A stretch of 7,470 nucleotides of DNA from Candidatus Rokubacteria bacterium RIFCSPLOWO2_02_FULL_72_37 (lineage in GTDB: Bacteria; Methylomirabilota; Methylomirabilia; Rokubacteriales; CSP1-6): assembly GCA_001790315.1 (NCBI GenBank), contig MGCE01000187.1, positions 1-7,470 of the forward strand. The letters run 5' to 3'. The notes under the pieces are model-generated. The model did not search any database. It was not told the DNA's origin and was given only the letters and a program-made list of their open reading frames with translations. Each line of letters starts with the position of its first letter. Within the stretch, counting starts at the first letter, position 1. The translations under genes were made by a program, and so were the position numbers. Shown here one piece after another: positions 1 to 6,100 of this stretch.

Positions 1-126
1 GAAGCCGAACGTGTCGTCCGGCCGGTTGCGCTCGACGACGGTGACCTCGTGCGCCGGGTCGGCCTTCTTCATGAGGAGCGCGAAGTAAAGGCCCGCCGGC
101 CCGCCACCGATGCTGACGATCCGCAT
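1..126 (-). CDS. FAD-dependent aromatic-CoA monooxygenase, N-terminal fragment (salicylyl-CoA 5-hydroxylase / anthraniloyl-CoA monooxygenase type)
   Basis: Seen: reading the minus strand from ATG at 126-124 gives 42 codons open to the window edge, so only the N-terminus is present. It begins MRIVSIGGGPAGLYFALLMK and continues with VTVVERNRPDDTFGF. The GGGPAG motif (residues 7-12) is the Rossmann dinucleotide-binding loop for FAD, and the acidic residue ending the second beta strand is E32 in VVER. Family knowledge: the combination GLYFALLMKK, ERNRPDDTFG is typical of the bifunctional salicylyl-CoA 5-hydroxylase/anthraniloyl-CoA monooxygenase flavoproteins. These hydroxylate an aromatic CoA thioester using NAD(P)H and O2, and usually carry an old-yellow-enzyme-like C-terminal half that lies outside this window. 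No Shine-Dalgarno precedes the ATG. A TAGAAT hexamer ends 8 nt upstream, suggesting a leaderless start. It is divergent from a crotonase-family gene, which fits a CoA-thioester catabolic locus. The exact substrate cannot be told from 42 residues; another FAD monooxygenase is possible. Confidence 0.8.
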   Translation of the reverse strand, partial: MRIVSIGGGPAGLYFALLMKKADPAHEVTVVERNRPDDTFGF

Positions 127-144
127 GGGGTATGATTCTAGCCC
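127..144. promoter_or_regulatory. Symmetric bidirectional promoter core between two divergent, probably leaderless genes
   Basis: The whole spacer between the divergent ATGs is 18 bp. On the plus strand TATGAT lies at 131-136. On the minus strand TAGAAT lies at 140-135, so the two -10-like hexamers overlap by two bases. Each hexamer ends 8 nt before the ATG it faces, which would place transcription starts about 2 nt before each start codon. No Shine-Dalgarno is present for either gene, and I see no convincing -35 element in either flank; any -35 would lie inside the opposite coding sequence. The hexamers are seen; the promoter function and start sites are inferred. Confidence 0.6.
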
Positions 145-822
145 ATGCCGACCGCCATCGACGTCGGAGGCCCGGACGCGGGCGTCGCGCGCATCACCCT
201 GGCGCGTCCGGACAAGCGCAACGCGTTGTCGATCGCACTGCGCGACGAGGTCGCCGAGGCCCTCGCGGCCCTCGGTGCGGACCCGGCGGTGAGGGTCGTC
301 GTGCTGACCGGCACCGGCAGCGTCTTCTCCGCGGGCTTCGACCTCGACGAGTTCAAGCAGGCCGCGGCCGACCCCGCCTTCCATCGGCGGCTCTGGGAGT
401 CGAGCGATCGTTTCCACCGGGCCTGCCTCGCCTTCCCGCTCCCTCTCGTCGCGGCCGTCAACGGCCCGGCGATCGCCGGCGGCTTCGACCTCGCGGTGAT
501 GTGCGACATTCGGGTGGCCGCCGCGACGGCCACGTTCAGCCATCCCGAGCTCGCCTTCGGCGACGTCGTCTACTCGCCGCTGCACGAGCTGATGGGCGGC
601 GCCGTGGCGCGCGAGCTGGCGCTGACCGGGCGCGTGGTCGACGCGCGGGAGGCCTTGCGCCTGCGTCTGGTCTCGAGCGTGGTGCCGCCCGAGCACCTGC
701 CCGGCGAGGTCGCGCGCGTGACCGCGCAGATCGCCCGCGCGCCGCGCGAGGTGCTCGTGCGGACGAAGGCGAAGATCATCCGCCGCGCGGGCATCGCACC
801 CGGCACGACGCTCGACCTCTAG
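145..822 (+). CDS. Enoyl-CoA hydratase/isomerase (crotonase) family protein, short form
   Basis: A 225-residue crotonase-fold protein, a family acting on acyl-CoA thioesters in the cytoplasm (hydration, isomerisation, dehalogenation or C-C cleavage). Seen: RPDKRNALS (21-29) is the typical N-terminal signature. FSAGFDLDEF (61-70) supplies the first oxyanion-hole segment, and NGPAIAGGFDLAVMCD (106-121) the second. Aligned by eye to rat enoyl-CoA hydratase, catalytic Glu164 is kept as E135 (HPEL), but Glu144 is Asp115, and the usual GAGGT segment after it is replaced by DVVYSPLHELMGG. The protein stops soon after the AKAKII-like helix (about 206-212), so the C-terminal helical tail common in roughly 255-260-residue relatives is missing; I see no downstream frame that restores it. 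The ATG at 145 is preferred because a -10-like TATGAT ends 8 nt upstream and the RPDKRNA motif sits at the normal distance. It is divergent from an aromatic-CoA monooxygenase, suggesting a shared catabolic role. The reaction is not assignable; given the Asp, isomerase or another crotonase chemistry is as likely as hydration. Confidence 0.9.
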   Translation: MPTAIDVGGPDAGVARITLARPDKRNALSIALRDEVAEALAALGADPAVRVVVLTGTGSVFSAGFDLDEFKQAAADPAFHRRLWESSDRFHRACLAFPLPLVAAVNGPAIAGGFDLAVMCDIRVAAATATFSHPELAFGDVVYSPLHELMGGAVARELALTGRVVDAREALRLRLVSSVVPPEHLPGEVARVTAQIARAPREVLVRTKAKIIRRAGIAPGTTLDL

Positions 823-824
823 GG

Positions 825-854
825 CTGGCAGGCTCCGGCCTGCGGGGATACAAT
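825..854 (+). promoter_or_regulatory. Predicted sigma70-like promoter for the DUF1059 gene
   Basis: TACAAT at 849-854 matches the -10 consensus in five of six positions. CTGGCA at 825-830 matches the -35 consensus in four of six, with an 18-bp spacer. Transcription would begin near 861, giving a leader of roughly 28 nt that contains a strong Shine-Dalgarno. This AT-containing hexamer is conspicuous in an otherwise GC-dominated stretch right after the crotonase stop codon. Confidence 0.5.
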
Positions 855-875
855 CCGCTCGTTCGACACCCTCTC

Positions 876-882
876 GAGGAGG
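876..882 (+). promoter_or_regulatory. Strong Shine-Dalgarno of the DUF1059 gene
   Basis: GAGGAGG ends 6 nt before the ATG at 889, close to ideal complementarity and spacing to the 16S anti-Shine-Dalgarno. It fixes the start of this small gene and suggests efficient translation. Of the starts in this window, this gene and the cupin have a well-placed ribosome binding site. Confidence 0.8.
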
Positions 883-888
883 TCCGTC

Positions 889-1065
889 ATGGCGAAAATC
901 CTCCGGTGCGGCGATGTGATGCCCGGTTGCAGCTTCGTCGCGGAAGGCAAGGACGTGGCCGAGGTCATGGCCAAGGGCGCCCAGCACGCCAAGACCGCGC
1001 ACGGGATGACCGCGATCCCGCCGGACGTCGCCAGGAAGGTCGAGGCCGCGATCAAGGACAAGTAA
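889..1065 (+). CDS. DUF1059 family small putative metal-binding protein
   Basis: A 58-residue soluble protein starting MAKILRCGDVMPGCSF. Seen: the family pattern RCGD (6-9), PGC (12-14), then a helix with HAKTAH (33-38), and a charged C-terminal helix ending AAIKDK. Cys7, Cys14, His33 and His38 form a plausible Cys2-His2 metal site. Length agrees with DUF1059 members, usually about 55-65 residues. Family knowledge: DUF1059 is described as a predicted small metal-binding protein with no established biochemical role. The start is supported by the GAGGAGG ribosome binding site and an upstream promoter-like pair. The next open frame lies in the same frame directly after this TAA, separated by a single codon before a possible CTG start, so the two may be co-transcribed and translationally coupled. 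Function unknown; identification as DUF1059 is firm by pattern. Confidence 0.9.
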   Translation: MAKILRCGDVMPGCSFVAEGKDVAEVMAKGAQHAKTAHGMTAIPPDVARKVEAAIKDK

Positions 1066-1068
1066 CCG

Positions 1069-1500
1069 CTGCGTACCCCGCTCACTCCGCTCCCCGCCGA
1101 CGTCGCGCGCTGGACGCGCCGCCTCGGCTGGCTCCGCGCCCTCGACGGCCTCGTCGCCTGGCTCGCCCTCTGGGCGGCGCTCGCCCTGTCGCTCCCGCGC
1201 GCGGGCGCGGCGCCGCTCGGCGTTCTCGCGGCCGTCGTCGTGGGCGCGGGCGCGCTGGCGCGGCCGGTGCGCGGCCGGTGGCGCCCGGTGAGCGGGCCGG
1301 TCGCGGTGCACGTGAGCCGGACGCTCCGGCCTGGCGACCGCGCGTGGTTCGTGCGGCCGGGCGCCGCCGAGCTGGTGCTGGTCACCGGCCGGCGCGGGCT
1401 CCGGCTCGTGGTGGCGTTCGGCGCGCGAGGGCCCGCGGAGGGAATCCGCCTGCGGCGGACGCGGGTCCTGGTCGTCCCCGCTGACGCGACGACCCGCTGA
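1069..1500 (+). CDS. Small two-helix membrane protein of unknown function, non-canonical start
   Basis: I do not recognise a family. The frame is open from just after the DUF1059 TAA (1063-1065) to TGA at 1498-1500, with strong G/C third-position bias throughout, which argues for real coding from close to its 5' end. If it starts at CTG 1069 it has 143 residues: a basic/amphipathic N-terminus (1-24), two adjacent hydrophobic segments (about 25-42, LDGLVAWLALWAALALSL, and 45-63, GAAPLGVLAAVVVGAG), then a basic stretch and a beta-rich hydrophilic domain (about 74-140). The first ATG/GTG/TTG in frame is GTG 1240, which would delete the first membrane segment and most of the second, so a start near 1069 is more sensible. 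AAGGA at 1054-1058, inside the DUF1059 end, lies 10 nt before the CTG and could act as ribosome binding site. The product is probably an inner-membrane protein with a small globular domain. The start is uncertain. Confidence 0.6.
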   Translation: MRTPLTPLPADVARWTRRLGWLRALDGLVAWLALWAALALSLPRAGAAPLGVLAAVVVGAGALARPVRGRWRPVSGPVAVHVSRTLRPGDRAWFVRPGAAELVLVTGRRGLRLVVAFGARGPAEGIRLRRTRVLVVPADATTR

Positions 1501-1520
1501 GCGGCCCGCCGAGGGCGGCC
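1501..1520. terminator. Weak hairpin between convergent genes
   Basis: The 20-bp gap between the convergent stop codons contains CCGCC (1506-1510), GAG loop, GGCGG (1514-1518), extended by GG (1503-1504) with CC (1519-1520) around one bulged C. It sits where a bidirectional terminator is expected, but there is no T-tract on either side, so intrinsic termination is doubtful. Confidence 0.3.
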
Positions 1521-1877
1521 CTACTTCCGGTATCGGATCTCGAGCGTCATGCAGCCCTGCGGCACGCGGTAGGGGCCGTGCACCATCCCCGGCGGCCGGC
1601 AGGCGTACATGCCCCCGGTGAAGGTCCGGCGCTTGCCGAGGTCGATCAGCTCGCCCTCCAGGATCCACACCTCTTCCCAGAAGTCGTGGACGATCGCCTC
1701 GGTGGTCTCGACCCCGGCCTCGAATCGGAGGAGGCGCGTGAGGTCCCCGCTCGCGGCGTCGCGGCTCAAGATCTTCTGGCTCACGCCCGCTCCACCGGCG
1801 CCGCCGGTCGGGGAGGCGGCGACGGGTTCCCATGGGAGGGTGTCGGGTCTGAAGAACTCCAGCTCGGGCTTCGGCAT
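1521..1877 (-). CDS. Single-domain cupin protein
   Basis: A 118-residue protein reading MPKPELEFFRPDTLPWEPV at the N-terminus and ending MTLEIRYRK. Seen: the cupin motif 1 region is HDFWEEVWILEGE (64-76), with His64 and Glu68/Glu69 as likely metal ligands and Gly75 at the turn. Motif 2 is the GMYACRPPGMVHGP region (89-102), with PPG (95-97) and His100 as a further ligand. The usual HxH of motif 1 is reduced to a single His, as in a number of ChrR-like and dioxygenase-like cupins. The ATG at 1877 is chosen because GGAGG (1887-1883) is 5 nt upstream; the in-frame GTG one codon earlier would be too close. The start overlaps by one base the TGA of the flavoprotein upstream (TGATG), so translation is probably coupled and the two products are likely to act together. 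No signal peptide. The family spans sensors, isomerases and dioxygenases; the specific role is unknown. Confidence 0.85.
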   Translation of the reverse strand: MPKPELEFFRPDTLPWEPVAASPTGGAGGAGVSQKILSRDAASGDLTRLLRFEAGVETTEAIVHDFWEEVWILEGELIDLGKRRTFTGGMYACRPPGMVHGPYRVPQGCMTLEIRYRK

Positions 1878-1887
1878 CACGTCCTCC
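1875..1887 (-). promoter_or_regulatory. Stop/start overlap with ribosome binding site coupling flavoprotein to cupin
   Basis: On the minus strand the TGA of the flavoprotein (1879-1877) and the ATG of the cupin (1877-1875) share one base. GGAGG at 1887-1883 lies inside the end of the flavoprotein gene. This arrangement is typical of translational reinitiation and indicates a two-gene transcript. Confidence 0.75.
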
Positions 1888-3118
1888 GTTCCGTTGAGAT
1901 GAACCGTCCGAGACGGGCCCGGAGGCGGGCCCGCACGACGCGCCACGCGAGCTCGAGGCGCCGCCGGCGATAGTCCTCCTCGCCGAGCGCGACGCGGGCG
2001 AAGAGGCGGCAGAGCGCCGGGTCCGTCGCGGCCGCGGCCACGATCACGTCGGCGAGCGCGGGCCGCGCGAAGAGCCGGCGCTGGATGCGCACGGAGGCCG
2101 CGAGCTCGCGCCCGATCTCGCGCCGCCAGCGCGCCTCGTAGCCCGCGAGCGCGGCGGCCGCGCCGGCGCCGCGCGCCAGCGCCTCCGCGGCGGCCGCGCC
2201 GGCGTGCTCGCCGGTGACCATCGCGTAGTAGATCCCCTCGCCGGTGTAGGCGTTGACGAAACCGCCCGCGTCGCCGCACACGAGCACGCGACCGGCGACG
2301 GTGCGCGCGAGGGGGCCGCCGAGCGGCAGCCGGTAGGCCCGCACGTTGGCCGGGTTCGAGCGACCACGCACCCAGCCCTTCGCCGCCGCCTCGGCGAGGA
2401 AGCACCCGTGGTGGGTCCGGGGCGCACCCTCCAGGGCCGTCTTGAAGTACGCGAGCACGTAGCCCACGCCGGCGTCGACGCAGCGAGCCTTGGGAAACAC
2501 GTAGCCATAGCCGGGCCGGCCCCTGTAGCCGTAGGCGACGTACATGGTGCCGCGATCGGCGACGTCGAGCTCGGTATACGGCGTCTCCTCCATCGTGTCG
2601 AGCGCGAGCGCCTCGGGCCCGAACCCGTCCGAGAGCCCCGCGGCGCGCGCGATCACGCTGTTGACGCCGTCGGCGCCGATCACGATCGACGCCTCGAAGG
2701 TCGCTCCGTCGACCGTCCGGACGGCGACGCGCTCCGTCCGTCGCTCGAGCGCCACGACGCGCGCGCCCTCCACGACCTCGGCGCCGCGCTCGCGCGCGAG
2801 GGCGAGCAACGCCGCGTCGAACTCGCGTCGCTCGAAGGTCACGTAGAGCGGCGCCTCGAGGGCGGCGAGCACCGATGCGCCCGACGGCGCCTGCATGAGG
2901 ACGCGCCGCACCTCGTGGAAGGGCACGCGGGCGCGGAGCCGCGCGAAGACCTCCGGGAAGCGCCGGAGCGCGCCATGGCGCATGCCGCCGCCGCAGGGCT
3001 TGTCGCGGGGAAAGCGCGCGCGATCGAGGACGAGCGTGCGCACGCCGCGGGCGGCGAGCGTGAGCGCCGCCGCCGCACCCGCAGGACCGCCCCCCACCAC
3101 GAGCACGTCCGCCGCCAT
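1877..3118 (-). CDS. Geranylgeranyl reductase family FAD-dependent oxidoreductase
   Basis: A 413-residue flavoprotein. Seen in order: the FAD Rossmann loop VVGGGPAGAAAA (7-18); an Asp/Arg pair at the end of strand 2 (LDRARFPRDK, 31-40); PCGGG (41-45), the cysteine-bearing motif typical of the geranylgeranyl reductase group; FERREFD (95-101); GADGVNS (148-154); YGYVFPK (204-210), the family's Y-x-W/Y-x-FPK motif; and the second FAD motif CGDAGGFVNAYTGEGIYYA (281-299). Length is normal for this family, which reduces isoprenoid double bonds (chlorophyll, quinone or archaeal-type lipids) but also contains many uncharacterised bacterial halogenase- or hydroxylase-like members. The tail (380-413) is very Arg-rich with no clear membrane segment. 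The ATG at 3118 is supported by the glycine motif lying at the very N-terminus and by TATAAT ending 8 nt upstream on the minus strand; no Shine-Dalgarno. It is followed by a coupled cupin gene. No chlorophyll or isoprenoid genes are visible nearby, so the substrate is unknown. Confidence 0.9.
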   Translation of the reverse strand: MAADVLVVGGGPAGAAAALTLAARGVRTLVLDRARFPRDKPCGGGMRHGALRRFPEVFARLRARVPFHEVRRVLMQAPSGASVLAALEAPLYVTFERREFDAALLALARERGAEVVEGARVVALERRTERVAVRTVDGATFEASIVIGADGVNSVIARAAGLSDGFGPEALALDTMEETPYTELDVADRGTMYVAYGYRGRPGYGYVFPKARCVDAGVGYVLAYFKTALEGAPRTHHGCFLAEAAAKGWVRGRSNPANVRAYRLPLGGPLARTVAGRVLVCGDAGGFVNAYTGEGIYYAMVTGEHAGAAAAEALARGAGAAAALAGYEARWRREIGRELAASVRIQRRLFARPALADVIVAAAATDPALCRLFARVALGEEDYRRRRLELAWRVVRARLRARLGRFISTERRT

Positions 3119-3144
3119 GGACAGCCATTATAGAATCGCGGAGG
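3119..3144. promoter_or_regulatory. Second symmetric bidirectional promoter core, flavoprotein versus helicase
   Basis: A 26-bp divergent spacer holding ATTATAGAAT at 3127-3136. Read on the minus strand it gives a perfect TATAAT (3132-3127) for the flavoprotein. Read on the plus strand it gives TAGAAT (3131-3136) for the helicase, with the two hexamers overlapping by two bases. Each ends 8 nt before its ATG (3118 and 3145), predicting start sites about 2 nt before each codon. GGAGG at 3140-3144 abuts the helicase ATG with no spacing and so cannot be a normal Shine-Dalgarno for it. Promoter activity is inferred; the element positions are read directly. Confidence 0.65.
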
Positions 3145-6100
3145 ATGCCGGAGTTCCTCCCGTTCGTCCGCCGCTGGTTCGAGACGACCTTCGCCGCGGC
3201 GACACGCCCGCAGCGCGAGGGCTGGGCCGCGATCGCCTCGGGGCGCGATACGCTCATCGTGGCGCCGACGGGCTCGGGCAAGACCCTCGCCGCCTTCCTC
3301 TGGGCGCTCGACCACCTCCACCGGCTGGGGCTCGAACGCCGCCTGGAGGACCGCGTGTACGTCGTCTACGTCTCGCCGCTCCGCGCCCTCAACAACGACA
3401 TCGAGAAGAATCTGCGAGAGCCGCTGGCCGGCATGCGCGCGGCCGCGGCGGCGGAGGGCCTGCGGCTCCCGGAGGTGCGCGTCGCGGTCCGCACGGGGGA
3501 CACGCTGGCAGCCGCGCGGCAGGCGATGACGCGCAAGCCGCCGCACGTCCTGATCACCACACCGGAGTCACTCTATATCCTGTTGACCAGCGCGCGGTTC
3601 CGCCCGGCGCTCGCGGACGTCCGCTTCGTCATCGTGGACGAGGTCCACGCGCTGATGGGAAGCAAGCGCGGCGCGCACCTGGCCCTCTCGCTCGAGCGCC
3701 TCCAGGCGCTCGGCGCCGCGCGCGAGCCGGCCGCCCGCCCGCAGCGCATCGGGTGCTCGGCGACGGTGCATCCGGTCGCGACCGCGCTCGAGTTCCTCAC
3801 GGGCGCCACGGCCCGCGACGCCGTCGTCGTCGACGCCGGCTTCAGCCGCGATCTCGACCTCCGCGTGACGGCGCCGGTCGACGACTTCCTCACCGCCTCG
3901 AGCGAGACCATCTGGGACGCGGCGCTCCAGGAGATCGGCGAGCTGATCCGGGCCCACCGGACGACGCTCGTCTTCGCCCAGAGCCGGCGCGCCGCCGAGC
4001 GGCTGGCGCGCGACCTCGGCGACCGCGTCGGCGAGGGGCTCGTCGCCGCCCACCACGGCTCGCTCTCGCGCCGCGCGCGGCTCGACGCGGAGAGCCGCCT
4101 GAAGGAGGGCGCGCTCAAGGCCCTCGTCGCCACCTCTTCGCTCGAGCTCGGCATCGACGTGGGCGCGATCGACCTGGTGGTCCAGCTCCAGTCGCCGCGC
4201 CAGGTCGCCGCCGCGCTCCAGCGCGTCGGGCGCGCGGGGCACCTGCTCTCCCGGGTCTCCAAGGGCCGCATCCTCGTCACCCGGGGCGAGGAGCTGGTCG
4301 AGGCCGCGGCGGTCGTACGCTGCATCCGCGCGCGCGAGCTCGATCACGTCCGGATGCCCGAGGCCCCGCTCGACGTGCTGGCCCAGCAGGTGGTTGCCGC
4401 CGTCGCCGTGGAGTCGCTCGGGGTGGACGAGCTCTGGGAGCGGTTCAGGAACGCGGCGCCGTACCGCGGGCTCTCGCGCGCCGACTTCCTCGCGGTCGTG
4501 CGCATGCTCGCCGAGCCGCTCCCCGCGGAGGTCAAGGCCGCCGGGCCGCGGATCCTCTGGGACCGCGTGAACGAGCGTCTCCACGCGCGGCGCGGCAGCC
4601 GCTTCCTCGCGCTCACCTCGGGTGGCACGATCCCGGACGCCGGGCTCTTCGACGTCTTCGTCGCCGACACGGATCTCAAGGTCGGCACGCTCGACGAGGA
4701 GTTCGTGGCCGAGAGCCTGCCCGGCGACGTCTTCCTGCTGGGGTCCCACGCGTGGCGCATCGTCAAGGTCCGGGCGGGCCGCGTGCTGGTGGACGACGCG
4801 CAGGGCATGTCGCCGACGATCCCGTTCTGGAAGGGCGAGCACCCGTCCCGCTCGTTCGAGCTCGGCCGCGCCGTCGGTCGCCTCCGCCGCGACGCCGCCG
4901 ACCGCCTCGACGCGCCCGATTTCGCCGCGTGGGCGGGGCGCGAGTGCGGGCTCGAGCCCCGCGCCGCGTCGGCGCTCCGCACCTGGCTCGTCAAGGCCGG
5001 GGAGGTCCTCGACGGCATCCCCGACGACCAGGGCATCGTCGTCGAGTCGTTCGCCGACGAGCTCGGCGGGCGCCACGCCATGATCCACTCGGTCTTCGGC
5101 ATGCGCGTCAACGGCGCCTGGGGCATGGCGCTGCGCGAGAAGATCCGCCGGGTCTTCCGGCTGCAGGTCGAGGCGAGCCACGTGGACGACGGGATCCTCC
5201 TGTCCTTCGCGCCGGGCCAGGCCCCGCCCGCGCCCGAGCGCCTGGTCACGCTGGTGACGCCGGAGGAGGTCGACGCGCTCCTCGGTCGCGCGCTGATCGG
5301 CTCGCCGCTCTTCACCACGCGCTTCCGGCACGCCGCAGTGCGCGCGCTCTTCATCCCCCGCCTGTCCGGCGGCCAGCGCACGCCCGCGTACCTCCAGCGC
5401 CTGAAGGCCGACGCGCTCATGGAGGCCGTCGGGGGCCTCGCGGACTTCCCGCTCGTCGCCGAGACGCTGCGCGAGTGCTTCGCGGACGCCCTGGACGTCC
5501 CGCGCCTCAAGCGTCTCCTGGAGCGCCTGCACGACGGCGAGCTGTGGGTGCGTCACGTGGACGCGCCGCTCCCCTCGCCGTTCGTCTATCCGCTCCTGCT
5601 GGCGTGGGACTGGGCCTACCTCGACACCGGCCACGCCGAGGAGCGGCGGAGCGACGCCGTCCCGATGAGGAAGGCGTGGAGCGCCCCGCCCGGCCCGCTC
5701 GAGCCCGCGGTCGTCGCGGCCGTCGAGGGGGAGCTCGGGCGCACGACCCCCGAGCGACGGGCGCGTGACGCCAACGAGCTCGCCGCGATCCTCGACGACC
5801 TGGGCGACCTGACGCCCGACGAGATCGTCGAGCGCGTCGCGGGAGGAGCGGACGCGCTCCTGGCCGCGCTCGCGGCCGAGGGCAGAGTGATCGAGCTCGA
5901 CCTGGCGGGTGAGCGTCGCGCGTGGATCCCGGCCGCGGACGCCCCCCTCTACGCCGCGCTCACGACGGGCGACGGGCTCGAGCGCGTCCTGCTGCGCCGG
6001 CTCCGGACGCGAGGCCCGGTGACCGTCGACGGGCTCTCGTCGCGCTATGGCGTCGCCCCGGCGGACGTCGAGCGCGCGCTCGAGGGTCTGGTCGCCCGCG

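Noticed and set aside
819..1385. A minus-strand 188-codon open frame opposite DUF1059 and the membrane protein
   Set aside because: Thr/Ser/Arg/Pro-rich translation without motifs, antisense to a firmly identified DUF1059 gene that has promoter and ribosome binding site.
132..1484. A 450-codon plus-strand open frame covering the crotonase, DUF1059 and membrane protein
   Set aside because: It is a shifted frame with Arg/Ala/Gly-rich, motif-free translation. The three real genes lie in another frame with recognisable motifs or membrane segments.
1240..1500. GTG 1240 as the start of the small membrane protein
   Set aside because: It would cut off an apparent membrane segment and most of the second, and leave a 175-bp stretch with coding-like third positions unexplained. 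Kept only as the fallback canonical start.
3140..3144. GGAGG immediately before the helicase ATG as its Shine-Dalgarno
   Set aside because: It directly abuts the start codon with zero spacing, no in-frame start lies at a suitable distance downstream, and a start site predicted at about 3143 would exclude most of it from the message.
1521..3281. A possible flavoprotein-cupin fusion of 586 residues on the minus strand
   Set aside because: Only the last 118 residues of this frame are protein-like (the cupin). The rest is an Arg-rich out-of-frame shadow of the flavoprotein, which has its own complete frame ending at 1877.
2895..5768. A 957-codon plus-strand open frame crossing from the flavoprotein region into the helicase
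   Set aside because: It is out of frame with the motif-bearing lhr frame, extremely Arg/Pro/Ala-rich, and spans a divergent promoter and the antisense of another gene; a composition artefact.
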